This document shows positions 32,920 to 46,250 of a DNA stretch of 64,000 bases, piece by piece. Within the stretch, counting starts at the first letter, position 1. Each line of letters opens with the position of its first letter. Position numbers and translations under genes: made by a program. Below the pieces are notes generated by a model. The model did not search any database. It saw only the letters and a list, made by a program, of their open reading frames with translations, and was not told the origin of the DNA. Origin of the DNA: Pycnopodia helianthoides (Eukaryota > Echinodermata > Asteroidea > Forcipulatida > Asteriidae); the NCBI GenBank assembly GCA_032158295.1, contig CM063243.1, positions 11,686,931 to 11,750,930 on the forward strand, written 5' to 3'.

Positions 32920-35900
32920 GGAATTCTCACTAACAATATTCAATCAGATTAGCAGACATCAGGCGACAAATCTCAACGGAATTACAGTATGTGCTGATTT
33001 CCAAACTATTTTTGGCCAGGGAAAATACTGATGATCACCAGGGTTAATTTCAGCATTACACGTTCCTCGGGATCTATGTTGCTTTATTCCAGTACATACC
33101 ATCACCATGGACGTTCCATCCCCAACGTATACCACAGATGAATTCTTCCCCACAGATTCGTCCAACGAGTTTACATTTCGACACAGAAAAGCACAAATCG
33201 TGTTCTGTTAATGTAACAATGCGCCAGCTCCGTTTGATATCAGATGGCAATTGTTCCATTGAATTTATGTATTATGACGGATGACATGATATTATTAGTG
33301 TTATCAGAGCAACCATCAGGGCGAAGTAGATCAGCGGGGAACGGTCGAAGTACAGAAGGCCACCATGTTTGTACTATAGCAAGCACAACACAGCTCAGCG
33401 CACTCTCATCCCCCGCTCTGTACTACATGCAACCGGCCCATTGTAAACAAGACTAACACCTAGCCTCCATCGATCCAACCGGGGACGGGGTGCAGTCAAC
33501 TTTGGCAAAGCAGGGGTCAGTCCAGACTTTACTTTTTGTGACGTGAACCCTGGTGGTACTGTGCCAGTGGTAGCGATAAAGCGATAGACTGTACACAATT
33601 GAGTTTGTTGTGTGGATTATGTAAATTAAGTTTACACGACTGATTTCATTCAGAAAAGAATAAAGGCTGCAGAGTGTCAGCAAATAACAGACCTACAATA
33701 AAATTACATGAAACTATTATAATGAAACCACCTATTTATTTATGGCATGGCGTGATGGGGGAATGGAGACGTCTGCGTAAAAAACGTGTCATTTTGTTTT
33801 GCTCTCATTAATCAATGTAACCATATCGAGTCATTGAGTGCACTTTATAATCTGACCTTTTATGGTCCAAATTGGAATCGATATGTATTATTTCTACTGC
33901 TTACAGTAACATGGAATATAGGAAAAGTGTGATAAAATCCATTGTAAGGGCATGCTTTCAATCAGTTCTCTAAGTTCCACATCAATATTTCATGACACGT
34001 TATGTGAAAGTTCATCATGAACAAATGTCTATCTTATAAAAGGCAATACATGGTGTAAACGGTTAAAGGCTAAAGGTTAAATCTTACATATTGTGATCAA
34101 AAACACGAAAAAACAGTTCTCAGTAGAAACTGCACCGTTGAGCCATTGGGGAAAACGTATATACTCCGAGAAACGGAAAATAATGTTGAGGCCGTCTCGA
34201 TTGATCCCTTTAATTGTAATGCATGGCTTTGCAATATTTAAACATTATATTATACAACCAGCAGTGACGTAATGGGGGGGGGGGTGGGCACGGGTTCACG
34301 CCCCCCCCACCCAATTAATGTCCGTCCCCTCCCCATCGGTGCTCCCCATTTGAAATCTGAGCTTTTTATATTAAAAATTACCAGAGTAAAATATCACATT
34401 ATACGCTTTTATGTGAATTTAAATGTTTTTCGAACTGTTTTTTCCATTTACACGCAGGCAATGTATTTGTTTTTACACTAGTAAGATTATCTTACAAACA
34501 ATAGTAAACGGCATAATAAGAGGGCTGAAAAGAGGCTCTGTTTAATAAGATTAAGAGAAATTAAAACGGAAACTACAGTTTAATTTGCCCTATAAGTTCC
34601 CCAAAGAAAAAATGGCGCACCTCTTTGTTTCTCCTAAAAGTTTACTCAATAGTTTCGGCGCTGGCAATCAGACAGACCTACGACATGCAGGATTTCATAA
34701 TTCCAAAAGGATCCCTTCAGTCGTTGACTAATATTATTATTGCAGAGGTTTTAAACTGTTAAAACACCCTTTTTATCATAAGATTTTGATCAAAGGACTA
34801 AAATTACTTTGTTTAATGCTACGATAACAGTGCATGTCCCAGTGTTGTCCCGAACGGTTATTGCCAGTACGTCGCACATTAAAATCCATAAGTGTTGTTG
34901 TTTTGTTCATTAGGCCATATTTAAATAAATATACGGGGAGCATATACTGAGAAAATCCGCCCACGATGGCGAGCATGAAGTTCTTTGATTTGTCGCCGTG
35001 CACGTTGACCGGCAGAAAAATTAACAGCCAAAATGACCTTATTTCTGTTGTTTAAGATTAATTCTCTATGAACAATTTATTTAGAAAATACCAATTTGGT
35101 AAGCAAATCTTCTCGACACATCTTTTAAGAACCTTTATAAACCACCTATAAACTGCTTCTAAAAAGCACTGCATGGCATGTATACTTTTCTCACCATAAT
35201 TATTTGCAACTCAAAAATTGAGATATTTTTTTCCCTCGATTAAATTTACGGCCATTCACTTCATTCAATTATAGATAACGAGTGACCATAAAATTTATTA
35301 TCAATACTCATATAAATGTTAACTTTTGGTAATACGCAGGCCTTTACCAGAATTCGATAGCTCCATGATAGCTCCAACTAAGATCGGACACATATTAACA
35401 CTGTAGAATTCAATCACATTTTGTTCTCTTAAAAACAGGTTGATTTACGCTCGTCAGTTTTTCTTACTTTGTTGTACGAATTGAACCTCAAAATTTTAGT
35501 AAAATAAACTGACATTTCTCGGTGAAAACCTTGTAGGTATTGCAATTGAACAGTATGAAAGTGTCGGTCATGAATTGACACATGGCTTCCGAACGAAAAT
35601 TACGTCGACTACTTTTTTGGACCAACACTCACTTTTCCTCGCTCAATACTCGAGTTAGCTGTTATGTTTAGAAAAGCCATGGAGGTAGGAAAGTGAAAAG
35701 AATGGTATGGGCCTACGTGTATCGCTTTGAAATTTCCCTGCTGAGTGGTAAAATATAATTGTATATGGAACATATGGAAACAAAGTTATTTATCTTTGTG
35801 AACTCTGAACACGGCGTCGGATTACGATGAGCGCTGTTATGGAGATCTGTGTGTACTGTAAGTAACAAGAAAGGGTTATTGTCGCATAATACTCGCCTTA

Positions 35901-36287
35901 AAAAAACGCAGTATACTACCATACATGCACTATATACGTGCCCTTTTATAATCAAAGATCGTTCATCAAAGTATCACCACAAGGACATGGACTAATAAAC
36001 CAGGTCATGAAGCAAGGCGGTCTGTTATCGTCAATATTCTATCATGGAGCAAGTGATTCCACCATTCGAAGTTTTTCATAGGCTCGTGACGTCAATTTAT
36101 TCCAGTTACATGTAGTTGGGAGTTTGCAGGTACGCATTGTTGTGGAGAGTCCTTTTTCTACCTGGGGTTCGGCGTTTTAGGAGATCGATGTCTCATAAGG
36201 TTATAGAGACGACCTCTCATACACGGAACTATTCGACCGTGGAGATCTAGTCTTTCGTCGGTACCTTCTCGACCGCAATAGCCTATA
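32920..36287. other. Intergenic region between divergent genes A and B
   Basis: No supported exon. Contains a GC-richer patch at 33300-33560, a G run and C run at 34274-34312, and AT-rich unique sequence. Shared upstream region of A (minus) and B (plus). Confidence 0.55.
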
Positions 36288-38638
36288 ATGGGGGTAAGTT
36301 TGGTTGGGTTTGCTCCTTTGGACACCTAGTGTAGACACAACAGTGCAATGATATACTATTATTAAAGAAAAGCTTGTTCATAATGATTAGAGACAGGGTG
36401 ATCATTTGAATCGGTGTACAGTGCCAATAAAGTTGAAAAACCGTGTAGCTATATCTACAACCCCCCAAAGTTGTGTCTTCGAAGTTCGCTGTCCACGAAG
36501 ATGGTAACGACGTACAGTGTATATAGTGCTAAAACTTCATCGTATTTATTAATGAAAGTTCGAAATATTTATCAATAGGCAAATTTTAAACTGTATTTGT
36601 GACTGTAATGTATGTCATTGATGTTTAACCCGTTTTGAACTTGCCAACCATACTATGCAGGCTTTGCTACTGTCCTGAAAGGGTGTGTACAACATATTGG
36701 TAAGACTAAAAGTATAAATGTTCACAGATTTGCACATAACTTACATGGTATGAAGATGGACATGGTGGAAAACTCCCCTTGAATTTTTTTTAAATAGTTT
36801 TCTTGAAAGGCTAGTTTTTTTTAGAAATTAGTAAAAACTATTGAAATAAAAACGGATGTTTTGAAAACAGTGAAAACATATGTAAAGGGGTCTTTTACTG
36901 TTTTCTTGTGACTCTGATGACCGATTGTGCTTAATTTTTCACAGGCTTGTTATTTCATGGATATGTTGAGATTCACAAAGTGTGGAAACTGGTATTTGAC
37001 AACTACCAATGTTGTACACATGCTTTAAGATTAGGCCTAGAGTATTTTGCATTAACTGAAATTATTTTGTTTTAGACTTACAGTCTAAAAAATCTCCAGG
37101 GTCAGGATTGACCCAGACCCCTGGTCCCAGTAGTGGGGCCTGACCCTTTTGGGGGTCAGGCTGACCCGGAAACTGATTCAATAATTTAGTTCGGTTTCTA
37201 CGTCAGTTTGGTCCATTTTCTGGGGGACATTTTGAGACAGATTCCGGGTCACACTGACCCAGATCAGGCCCCTTAGGAACCGCAACCGGGGCCCAATTTC
37301 ATGGCTCTGCTTACCGCGGAATTCTGCGCTTACGAAGACCTTGTAGCACATAATTCTATGATACATAAGCGCAGAAATCCGCGGTAAGCAGAGCCATGAA
37401 ATTGGGCCCTGGTCACTTCTGTCGGGAGTTTTTCTAGTGTATTCTCCCTCTCGTTTCCACCAATTCTGAAAACAACAATGCATAACACTGCCATTAAACC
37501 ACACAGCCTTAACTTAGTTGCAAAATGTAAACATAATCCAAATATTTCACATTGTCTATGTCTGATAAGTTTGATTTTGTTTTTCATTCAGCAAGACGAA
37601 CAATCTGATGATCGGACATCGACTGCATCTACGATTGACCCAAACCAACATGGCGGGTGCGAACTGTTTCTGGTCTTCCAGTCTGCTGTCACTGTAGTCT
37701 TCCAAACGATCCGTCACCCACTAAGAACAATCCGCCACTGTGCTGAGTTCTGCTCCCTGGCTCCGTATCGAGAGGTCAACGAAAGTGTGAAGGGGGACAC
37801 ACCTCCTCCTCCTCCTGCCAGTGAGATTCTGCTCTCGACGGCGGAGGCAGACAGTGAAGAGAACAACAACGAGACGCCCGGTGTCTCGGAAGTTGCGGGT
37901 GCTGGTGGGTTGAAACGAAAGACTCCGTCTAAACAGGTTAGAAAGAAGTCATCAAGAATCGTGCAGCTGGTTTTTTACCAACGATTTTTTTACTTGACGA
38001 ATGTTAAATTGAAAGAAAAATTTCTATAACTAATATAATATTGTCACCGTTATCGGTACCACTACCAGTTGTGAAAGAAATATTTCCATCAGAAATATTG
38101 CCGTGATCTTTTTTGGTTTGCCAAATCACAAAAAGCACAACACAGAATGGGACAAAATCGCAAGCAAAACTATTTTTAAAATCGTCTCGATGTTTTCTCT
38201 CAATTCAAACGTGAAGAAACTACACGAGCTACGTTATTTGCATGGTGTATCCAAACCAAATAATGTATACACTAATGGCAGCATTGGCAAGTTATACACA
38301 GGCCTTTGATTTCTTAACAATATTGCAAAGTTCACTTTATTTAAAGTTTAACCAACATCCACCTACCAAACAAATACTGACGCTTGAATTCACATTCCCA
38401 AACAACACCTTTATCAATGGAGTAAATGACCATTTGTATGTGGATTGTTGTTCTTTTTTTTCCACAGATAAAGAAAAGCATCAGAAAGGGCGTACAACAC
38501 CTTGGCACCAGCTCCATGCTTTTTTCTTCACCGATTAGTTCGGCTTCCATTGCACGTGACATTCATCAACGTATGTCCTCGAATTATAAATATGCGGAGA
38601 TGCAAGAAACTTATGTGCCTTCTACCCTGTTTTTGTGA
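36288..38638 (+). CDS. Gene B: small Pro- and Ser-containing protein, three exons, unrecognised
   Basis: Well-supported exons are 37592-37936 (115 codons) and 38468-38638 (56 codons plus TGA), both phase 0. The acceptors are good (TTTTTCATTCAG, TTTTTCCACAG) and the donor is weaker (CAG/GTTAGA). The start is inferred: ATGGGG at 36288-36293 sits right against GTAAGT and is in phase, giving MGQDEQSDDR and 173 residues in all. Visible parts: a hydrophobic stretch CELFLVFQSAVTVVFQ at 25-40, then TIRHPLRTIRH, a penta-proline at 73-77, an acidic-Asn region, KRKTPSK at 110-116, and a basic last-exon start (IKKSIRKGVQHLG). If the tiny first exon is wrong, the true start lies further upstream. No family recognised. 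Confidence 0.55.
36681..37024. mobile_element. Related inverted-repeat element in gene B intron 1
   Basis: Inverted ends TGTGTACAACATATTGGTA and TACCAATGTTGTACACA enclose about 345 bases. The interior recalls families 1 and 2 (a TGACTCTGATGACCGATTG block followed by TTTTTCACAGGCTTGTTA). A TTAA follows at the right end but the left end is eroded. Confidence 0.6.
37100..37259. promoter_or_regulatory. Cluster of GGTCA/TGACC palindromes in gene B intron 1
   Basis: Three inverted half-site pairs: GGTCAggatTGACC at 37100-37113 (4-base gap), GGTCAggcTGACC at 37154-37166 and GGTCAcacTGACC at 37247-37259 (3-base gap, the oestrogen-response-element layout). Extra TGACCC half sites lie between. They could be nuclear-receptor sites or just the internal structure of a repeat. 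Confidence 0.35.
37286..37412. repeat. Palindromic foldback element, about 127 bp
   Basis: GGGCCCAATTTCATGGCTCT and CTGCTTACCGCGGA on the left are mirrored as complement at the right end, with a loop near 37345-37355. A related, less perfect copy is at 54986-55104. Lies in gene B intron 1. Confidence 0.85.
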
Positions 38639-38851
38639 CAATTTTGTGAAGCGTTTTTGTGTCTTTTTTTGTGTGTACACAGTTGTATTTTAAAGTTGAT
38701 TTTTACTAAGCTCACCAACACGAAGCTTTTGGGTTTGAAAGGAGTACCATTGTTTAGGACAATATAAACTATACTGGCCCCGTAACCGATTCGAAACATG
38801 GCCCAGTACGTCTTATATTATGAGACTCTGACCCATGAATCATGTATAGAT

Positions 38852-39328
38852 TTATTGACTATCACTTATTTTTTTTTGAATGGCTTCACAGGTTTCTTCA
38901 GGCGTACGACTATTTTCTCCGTGGTTTAGCGCACAAAAAGTGAGAATGCCCTCTTCACGGAAATGAGAGTGAACTATACTGAAATACAACTTTTTGACTA
39001 AAATACAACTTTTTGAGGTGGCACTGAACGAGTATATTGATATAATTACGATGGATGAGTGGCTGTCCCTTAGTTTAAGCAGCACCTTATTATTGGCTTG
39101 ACCCATAGGATTGCTGAGAGAAACAAAGTAGTGCATAGAGGCAGGATACACGGTTGGTAATGATCCAACAAACGTATGAACAATTTTCAACGTCAAACTT
39201 ACTTCATAGTAGTTTGTGCATGAGCTATGGGGAAACATTTTTTCCACCACCCCTCCTGACCAAATTGACGACCCCCGTTGATTGACACCCCTCCTAAACG
39301 TGTGCATTGGTACACTGCAGGATATCAC
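38852..39328 (-). other. Open frame of 158 codons, status unclear
   Basis: One of the longest frames in the window, ending in a stop at 38854-38852, with ordinary residue composition (LTFCALNHGENSRTPEETCE near the end). A 19-base tandem duplication (ATACAACTTTTTGA-type, about 38991-39017) falls inside it. No splice partner, no recognisable domain. It lies just beyond gene B on the opposite strand. It may be chance, a repeat-derived frame, or an exon. Confidence 0.15.
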
Positions 39329-42300
39329 GGAGCATCACGGGGTTGGGATCTACCATTTTGAAATTGTTATGTTTTTCTTGATATGTGCCAAAGCACTGTG
39401 GTTGGGTGCCTCGCTGCAAGGCGTGACTTGATGAGTACCAATATTTCCCAAAATACTGCCTTAGTGCAATCAATACTTGAATACATTATTTCTAATTATC
39501 AAATCGAAGTATAAAAATGGCACAAATCCCTAACACAAAACATTAAACTTTATCGATGCTCGCTCCAAGTTTTTTCTTTCAGAAAACCACTGTAATCTCT
39601 AGTGCCATAATTATCAGATCATGTCAATTGCAAAATTAAACCTGTTTCTGCTTAACATTATACAACACGCTCATAAGCGACGTCATGTTGTCTAAAACAT
39701 TGGCACATGATATACGTGATACGTAAAGGGTTTAAATCTCATATAGACAAGATGAGATGTACTTTTTGATAATGCCTGCAGCAATAACCGATAAGCGGCC
39801 GTAGAGTAAGTCAGACTGATGAAACGCTGAAAATGCACCTGTAGGAAAAAACACCACCATAAGCATTTTGTAATTTTGTTTCTCTTTATTACATAATCTG
39901 AACTTCAACTCTCAATCGCTCAAACGACTGGGATTTCTTGATGAGCTTTTGCCGTCGGTTTAGGTTGAAATATGATTTTTTTTTACTGTATATATTTACG
40001 TACCTTATAAATAAGCAATGAAACGCCTCTTAAGATTTTAAAAGAAACTATTTCCTTATGATGTTTTCAGCGTATAAGGTAAAACAAAATTAGACAAGCC
40101 GGTTAGCCGGTTGTAATCTTGTGTGATATTTCATTCATTGTGTATCTATATTTTACGTGTTTTTGAATGTCATATGAGTTGAGCTTTCTCATCTATAAGA
40201 TTCTGGGGGTTTTCAACATTTGTGTTTAAAATGGCAGGGTAACCAAGATGGTCAATATAGAACCACGTAATTGATCCCCCTCTGCTATAAAAATGCACAG
40301 CAATACGTGAAGTGAACGGGCTGTGTTTCCTTGTAACAACGTCTACACCACATGACAATCAAATGCAAAGTAAAGCACTTTAACAATCAAGTAAGATTGT
40401 GAAGGAAAACACAAATATTGGTATGAAAAAATAACAGCTATGTTGTTGTTCTATGAATACATGGCCATCATAGTTTTAAATGGATGAACCTTTTTAATCA
40501 GAGCCTGAATCCTCACCGAACCCAAACTGCAGAGGGCAGCATAACCCGCGACCGTGCGGGTGGTTTTTTTTTTTTAGGATAAAAAGTTCTTGAATTTATC
40601 CGCCTAGTTTAGACTGCATTAAATAATTCATATCTTCATTTAAACTTCACTGATTTAGATTTTTGTTATTTTATGTTTTTGTTAGTCTCTTTAACTCCGA
40701 GAAAATAACTTTATTATAAAATTGAGAAAATAAGTAAATTTAATCTTATTTATTTTTGAAAACCGATTGGGGAGTAAATAATTCAACAGATCAGTTTTAT
40801 TTTATAGTCATTGTGCTTGGATAGCCTACACTATAGGTCCCACGTACATTCTTTTAACGCAAGAAGGGAACAAACTTTGGGACACTCGGGCCCTAATGTT
40901 TGAATACGGTTTGAATACGCGCGAGACTTGCATAGACTGTTCTCACATTTTTAGCACCGCAAAGCTCTTTTACACTTTCTAACTGTCAATAAAATGTTTC
41001 ATTGCCAAAAGCAAGATTTGAATGAGTACCAATCAATGATCATTATTGCTAATTGACACAACGTTTATGATAAATAATGAAATGATATATACTTGCAGTG
41101 ACTAAGCATTTGGTTTCAAACGTAGATCTATAATCAATAGAGTTTACAAGTTAGTAGTCGCATATTAAGTTAGCCTAAAAATACTTGGATCACCACGGGA
41201 GACACTGTCCTATGTTCAGTGTGTTCATTGAAAACACGAGAAATTGAAAGACATTGCATTGGATTTGAAAGGAGTACATTCATAGTGAAATGATGTTTGG
41301 AGCATTTTCTTACAAAGGACTTAAGGCATTTTCTTGAAACTATCTTTTAAAACTTAATCATCCTAATAATGATAGGTTATGTCTAGTATGTACCATATTT
41401 TCCTCTGCAGAAAATTGCCCATTCAGCCCCAAAGTTAGGATGAGAGCTTTATTTTTTGATTATAAATTGTTTCCATATTTTAAGTTTAGTTTTCCAAATA
41501 GAAATAAGGTCGGTCGGTCAAAAAAATTCCATAATTATTGTCCTTTGCCGGCCATAAAATGCTTCATCAGACACTGTTTGGAGTTAGGATAGGTTAAGAT
41601 TTAGACATGAAGGTGAAGTTTAGTTTTAAGCTTGACTATTATCATAGAAAACAGATATTGTCCTTTCTGAGAAAATGCCCCTAGCCCCCATAAATATCCA
41701 CGGTGTTACACTAAGGTGGGTTTAGTTTTAGTTTATATATGTATAGGTGTGGGTTTAGTTTTAAGAAAATGGCATCATAAATTGCTCTCTAATGAGAAAA
41801 CATTCTTTCAGTCCTCTGTTAGGGTTTGGGTTAAGGTTAAGCTTATTATAGGGTAAAGGTTAAGGTTATTGGGTTAGACGTAGGATGAAGGTTAGGTTTA
41901 GGTAGTGTTGTTGAAGTGTGGATTTAGTTTTATGTTTGGTTAGGGTCAGGTTTAGTTTTGTCAAGGTAGGTAAGTATGCAGAGCTGTATTTGAATAAACC
42001 TCAACCAAACCAACACTAAATCTATAAATTAAACTGAACTTACACCTTTGTCTAAACCTAACTAAACCTATAAAGCTATATTGTTACTAGCATGCGACTG
42101 CACGGGCATCTCAAATAAAAGGTGTTGACATAGCCAAAAACCCTAACCAGGCCTACCTCAAACTAACACTAGGGCCTCCACTAACCAGACTGCCACTAAC
42201 CTAACCCCTAACCCAAACCAACCCATCCCAAACCTACAACCCCAACCCCAACCCTTCATCAACAACTTAATGGATTGATCAAGCATTATGCCAAGGCTTG

Positions 42301-42925
42301 ATTTTATGACAATCATAAATAAATCTGGGTTGTGGTTTTTGCCGCTCTGAGTACCACTTCGGTATCGTTATTTTTACTTGGTAGGCTACTGGTACTAGAG
42401 GGTAAGTTTATAAAGAGTAAGCTTTTGATAACAAATCTTATAATGTATCTTTAAAGACATCGGGTTGTAATTTGAAACAACCTGGGCTGCCGTTCAGTAC
42501 ACATTTTCCAAGATGAATTTCTTCTTTGGCACTGAATGTTACGATTTATTTTGAAGGACCTTTATTATAGTCTACCCACACACAAACTCTATTTTGGGAT
42601 ATATGCAGGCGTGTCTGCTGTCTAAGACATCTACTGTACCGTCTACAAAGAATTATTGATTAAATTGACTCCCGAAGCGCCTGTCTGACTTTGTGAGATT
42701 TTGCAAGGTTATTTTTTAAAATTATTATTTACTTATTTATTTTCAATCATTGTACCGTCCTTCCGCGCTACACGTGTTGTAACGTCAGACCGCCTTCTTT
42801 GTCAATTATTTATTTACTTATTTTTTGTATTATTTTGTAACAGTCCTTGATAGTGACGATTATGATGAAGAAGAATCGATCGTGCGCCTTGTTCAGCTTT
42901 AAAACGCAACATAACTTGGCCTTGT
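39329..42925. other. Intergenic region between genes B and C
   Basis: AT-rich, no exon supported. The telomere-like block at 41700-42260 is the only striking structure. Confidence 0.55.
41700..42260. repeat. Degenerate telomere-like block in two inverted halves
   Basis: 41700-41990 is rich in GGTTTAG, GGTTAAG and GGGTTAG words on the plus strand. 42000-42260 is rich in CCTAAC, AAACCTAAC and CCCCAACC words, the complement. No exact TTAGGG array. Confidence 0.6.
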
Positions 42926-43221
42926 GTGCACACCATACGTCACGAAACTCAGCAAGAGCCAGGCTACGTGCCAGGGTCGCGCGCATTGTGTTTACGCGAT
43001 GAAGTAGGCCACGCTAGCCTTGGCCGGCCTGTTGGTGTGTGTGCGTTTTTGTTACGGGGAATTTGTGACAATCCGGATGTAAACAAAACACAAACTAGTG
43101 CTGGCCACACACCACCAGCAAGCAAGTCGCACACAACGCACTCGGTCAATGGATTGCCATATTTACTGCTGAACAGTTACAAGCACATCTACAGAAATAA
43201 CGAGAGATGAAGGGTTTTTAG
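42926..43221 (+). promoter_or_regulatory. Probable promoter and 5' non-coding exon of gene C
   Basis: A locally GC- and CpG-rich patch in AT-rich surroundings, ending in a strong donor (TTTTTAG/GTAAGT, junction 43221/43222). It contains short start-stop frames, including ATGAAGGGTTTTTAG just before the donor. The likely partner acceptor is CCCTGCAG at 46778-46785, which would place exon 2 at 46786-47491. The exon left edge is arbitrary. Inferred from composition and splice signals only. Confidence 0.4.
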
Positions 43222-46081
43222 GTAAGTTCAGTTCAGTTACTCTGTTGCATTGTTGTTGGATCTAGTAGCACGTTTATTTTGTGACAGAAAAATCAACGAT
43301 ATTCAATTATTTTACCCCAAAAATTCCGCACTTTGGAAAAGCCCGTCGAAAGCGTATAAACTATAGAGGGTGTATGCGCGCATTGTGGTTGTTGTATGGA
43401 GTAGTCTGCAATCTGTTGGCTGTCGATGTTTCCCTAGCAATACCTATTTTGGTTGTAAAGTGGGCTGGAATTGTGTGGTAAATTGTGTGGTAATAATATA
43501 TGTAAACAAAACGTAGTAGTTGATTATTGAAAAGGATTAAACGCTGTAAAATAAAGGCAGCAGCTAGTAAAGTCTTGTGAAACCACACCCCTCTCTCTAA
43601 AAAGCGTGACTATTTTCTAGCGCGCAGGGAGGATTGGAAACTAAAGAGAGATATAATGTAATTTTTTCACAAAATCTCACTCCTACATATGGTTGACTGT
43701 GGATAAACAATTATCATCTTACAAGCACATTGGTAATTGATGTGTGTGTGTGTGGAGGGGGGGGGGGTGATAAGATTAATAATGTGAAAAATTGACAAGT
43801 ACCAAATACTTATCCCCATAGAATTGTTAACCTGTCTTAAATACTGTCAACGTTGAAGATAGAGCATTTAACTGAAGCCCCCCAAATCACCATTAGTGAA
43901 TGAATTTACAGGTTGGTTTTAGTGTGTTTAAAGTACCCAACGTTACATAATCAAACAACTATCTTTACACTATTTGGAGGTAAGAGCAATGCCAGACATG
44001 TACATTTCACATCCACCATACCCACTCAATCAAATTCCAACACTATACTTGGCACCAAGGATACTACACAATCCCACAGAATCAAACACCCAATCCTAAC
44101 TTCACTGTACTTAACCTAACAAAATTAAACACTTTGCCCTGTTTGAATTTGTAGGGTTAGGGATTGTTATAGGGTTTAATTACTTTTTTAAAGTATGAAA
44201 CATGCATTTTCTCTGTGAACCCATGTTGTAATTTGTTCAAGCAACTTAGTAGAGTGTAAACACATAACACGTTTTTGAAATAAACTAATCGCTAGAAACC
44301 AGAGAAAACAAGTAAAAAACTAAAAATTCCTACAGGATTTATCCCCAGTCCTTGCAAGTTGACAAAATAAGGATATGTTCCAGCAAGGTTTTAGCTAGAA
44401 TTTGGTAAAAGGGTGTCAAAATGTGCTGGAAATTTCAAAACTGGGTACGTCCGAATTGTTCACTTACAATACATTTACATGTAAATTACTGATAAAACAG
44501 GGTGTCTAAATTTAAAACAGGGTGTCCAAAAGACACTCAGACACCCCTCTGGCTAACACTATGTGTTCCAGGTGATTCATGCATCACATTATAATGTTTT
44601 TAATTTCAGAATTTCATTGTAGATTTGGCAAAACCATCAGTTCATTATAGAGCAAGATTTTGTATGAAATTTATTCTGCATTTTGATAGTCTACAATAAA
44701 TTCAGTTTTAACCCTAGAATGTGTGAAAGGGGCGGTTATTTAATTAACTCAAAAATTTGTAAAGAATCAACCCAGGGTAATTTGACTTTTCCCAGGCTGT
44801 TTGGCTGGGTTTCAATAGGGAACTTGGAATTTTTGAGATTGTTTTGGCAGGTGGGGTAAACAAAATTTGTTTATGAACGGCCTGTTGACAATTAAATCAA
44901 CTTCCTTTCTTGTAAAATGACAAACAGGTTTGTGCAATGTTATTGAATCATCAGCTGATGTTTTTTTTTTTTTTTTTTTTTCGGGAGGGGGGTCAGCTGT
45001 GCCCTTGAAAATTGAAAAACGCTTTACAAAGTCTTGCTGTGCCTGATAGTGATACTTTTGCTCATTTTGACAGACTGCAGTAGCAATACCTTGGCAATGA
45101 CAGTTATTCAATGAATGGTCTAATGGGATTTTAATTGATAAATTTGTTCAAGAATAAATCATGAGTTTTTTGTTAGTAAGTGATTGATGAGTGATGATCA
45201 GTTTGAAGTCAAAACGCTGGGCTGTAATTAAAGCCCTTGGCCCTTTGGAGTGCCCTCATTCCTTATTCATAGACAATCTGAAATGACATAGCCTTCTAAG
45301 TAAAAGTGACACATTCCTCCCAAGTGCAGCTTGGTGGCCTTCAGATTTGGTCATGAATAATTCATGAAAAGTTTATGAATAATTCATTGTAAAGCGACCT
45401 TGTGTTGAAAACTAAATGTTAAACTGCTTTGAATTTACAGTCATCAATTTTGATTGAAACTCCTTAAGCAAAGAAACAGGAAGGTTCGAACAATGGATAG
45501 ACCCGAAAGAAATTATTTTTCTTTTTAAATTAACTTTGTCTTATCATTCTTATTAAATTTTTTATTTCACCATTTTCCTCCCAGATATTGATTTGATTTG
45601 TTAGCACAATCCGACAGCGAATGGGATTAAAAATAAATTAAGTTTGGAAAAAAAATGGGAACATACATTGGAAAATTTGGCATTCAGATCAACAGGTCTC
45701 ACCATGTAAACCACTATAAAAAAAACCTCAAATCATCAATACAATTTTGTGTCATTAAAGTATTATGGATTCTGACGCCAAAGTGTCGCCGCGTGTAATT
45801 TGGCTAATGTCAGGGGTGTGTTTTGGCGTTCACAACCAATAACTGTTTCGGTCATTGGCTAGTGATTTAAAACCGATGGCCAATTCAACCAAAAGTAGTA
45901 CATTGGTTACGAACGTCAAAATGCCTCCCAGGCTTGGGTTTAGGCTGATAATTACAGGCAGTGGCGGTACTGTTATAAATCTGTTGATACAAAGTATTCT
46001 CAGCAGGAATCGCTATAGCTACCTAGGTTACTTCTTGAGATACTGAATAATCTATCAGAGAACCACAGTGCAATTGTAGAA

Positions 46082-46250
46082 TTCTTTGCTATTGATGGCA
46101 AATTTCAACTATCAAGTCAACGTTCTGATTGCTATCGATGGCAAATCTTAACTGTCAAGTCAACGTTCCTCGCTACATTGATGGCAGATCTTTACGATAT
46201 CAAGGCAAGGCTCCTTGCTATCAATGGCAAATCTTAACTACTGAGTCAAC
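46082..46250. repeat. Imperfect tandem repeat, unit about 45-50 bp, four copies
   Basis: Copies share TTGCTATCGATGGCAAATCT and TAACTGTCAAGTCAACGTTC with many changes. Lies upstream of the gene C coding start, inside its probable first intron. Confidence 0.7.

Noticed and set aside
44812..45111. 99-codon minus-strand frame with a lysine run
   Set aside because: The run comes from a poly-T tract at about 44961-44981; no protein-like remainder.
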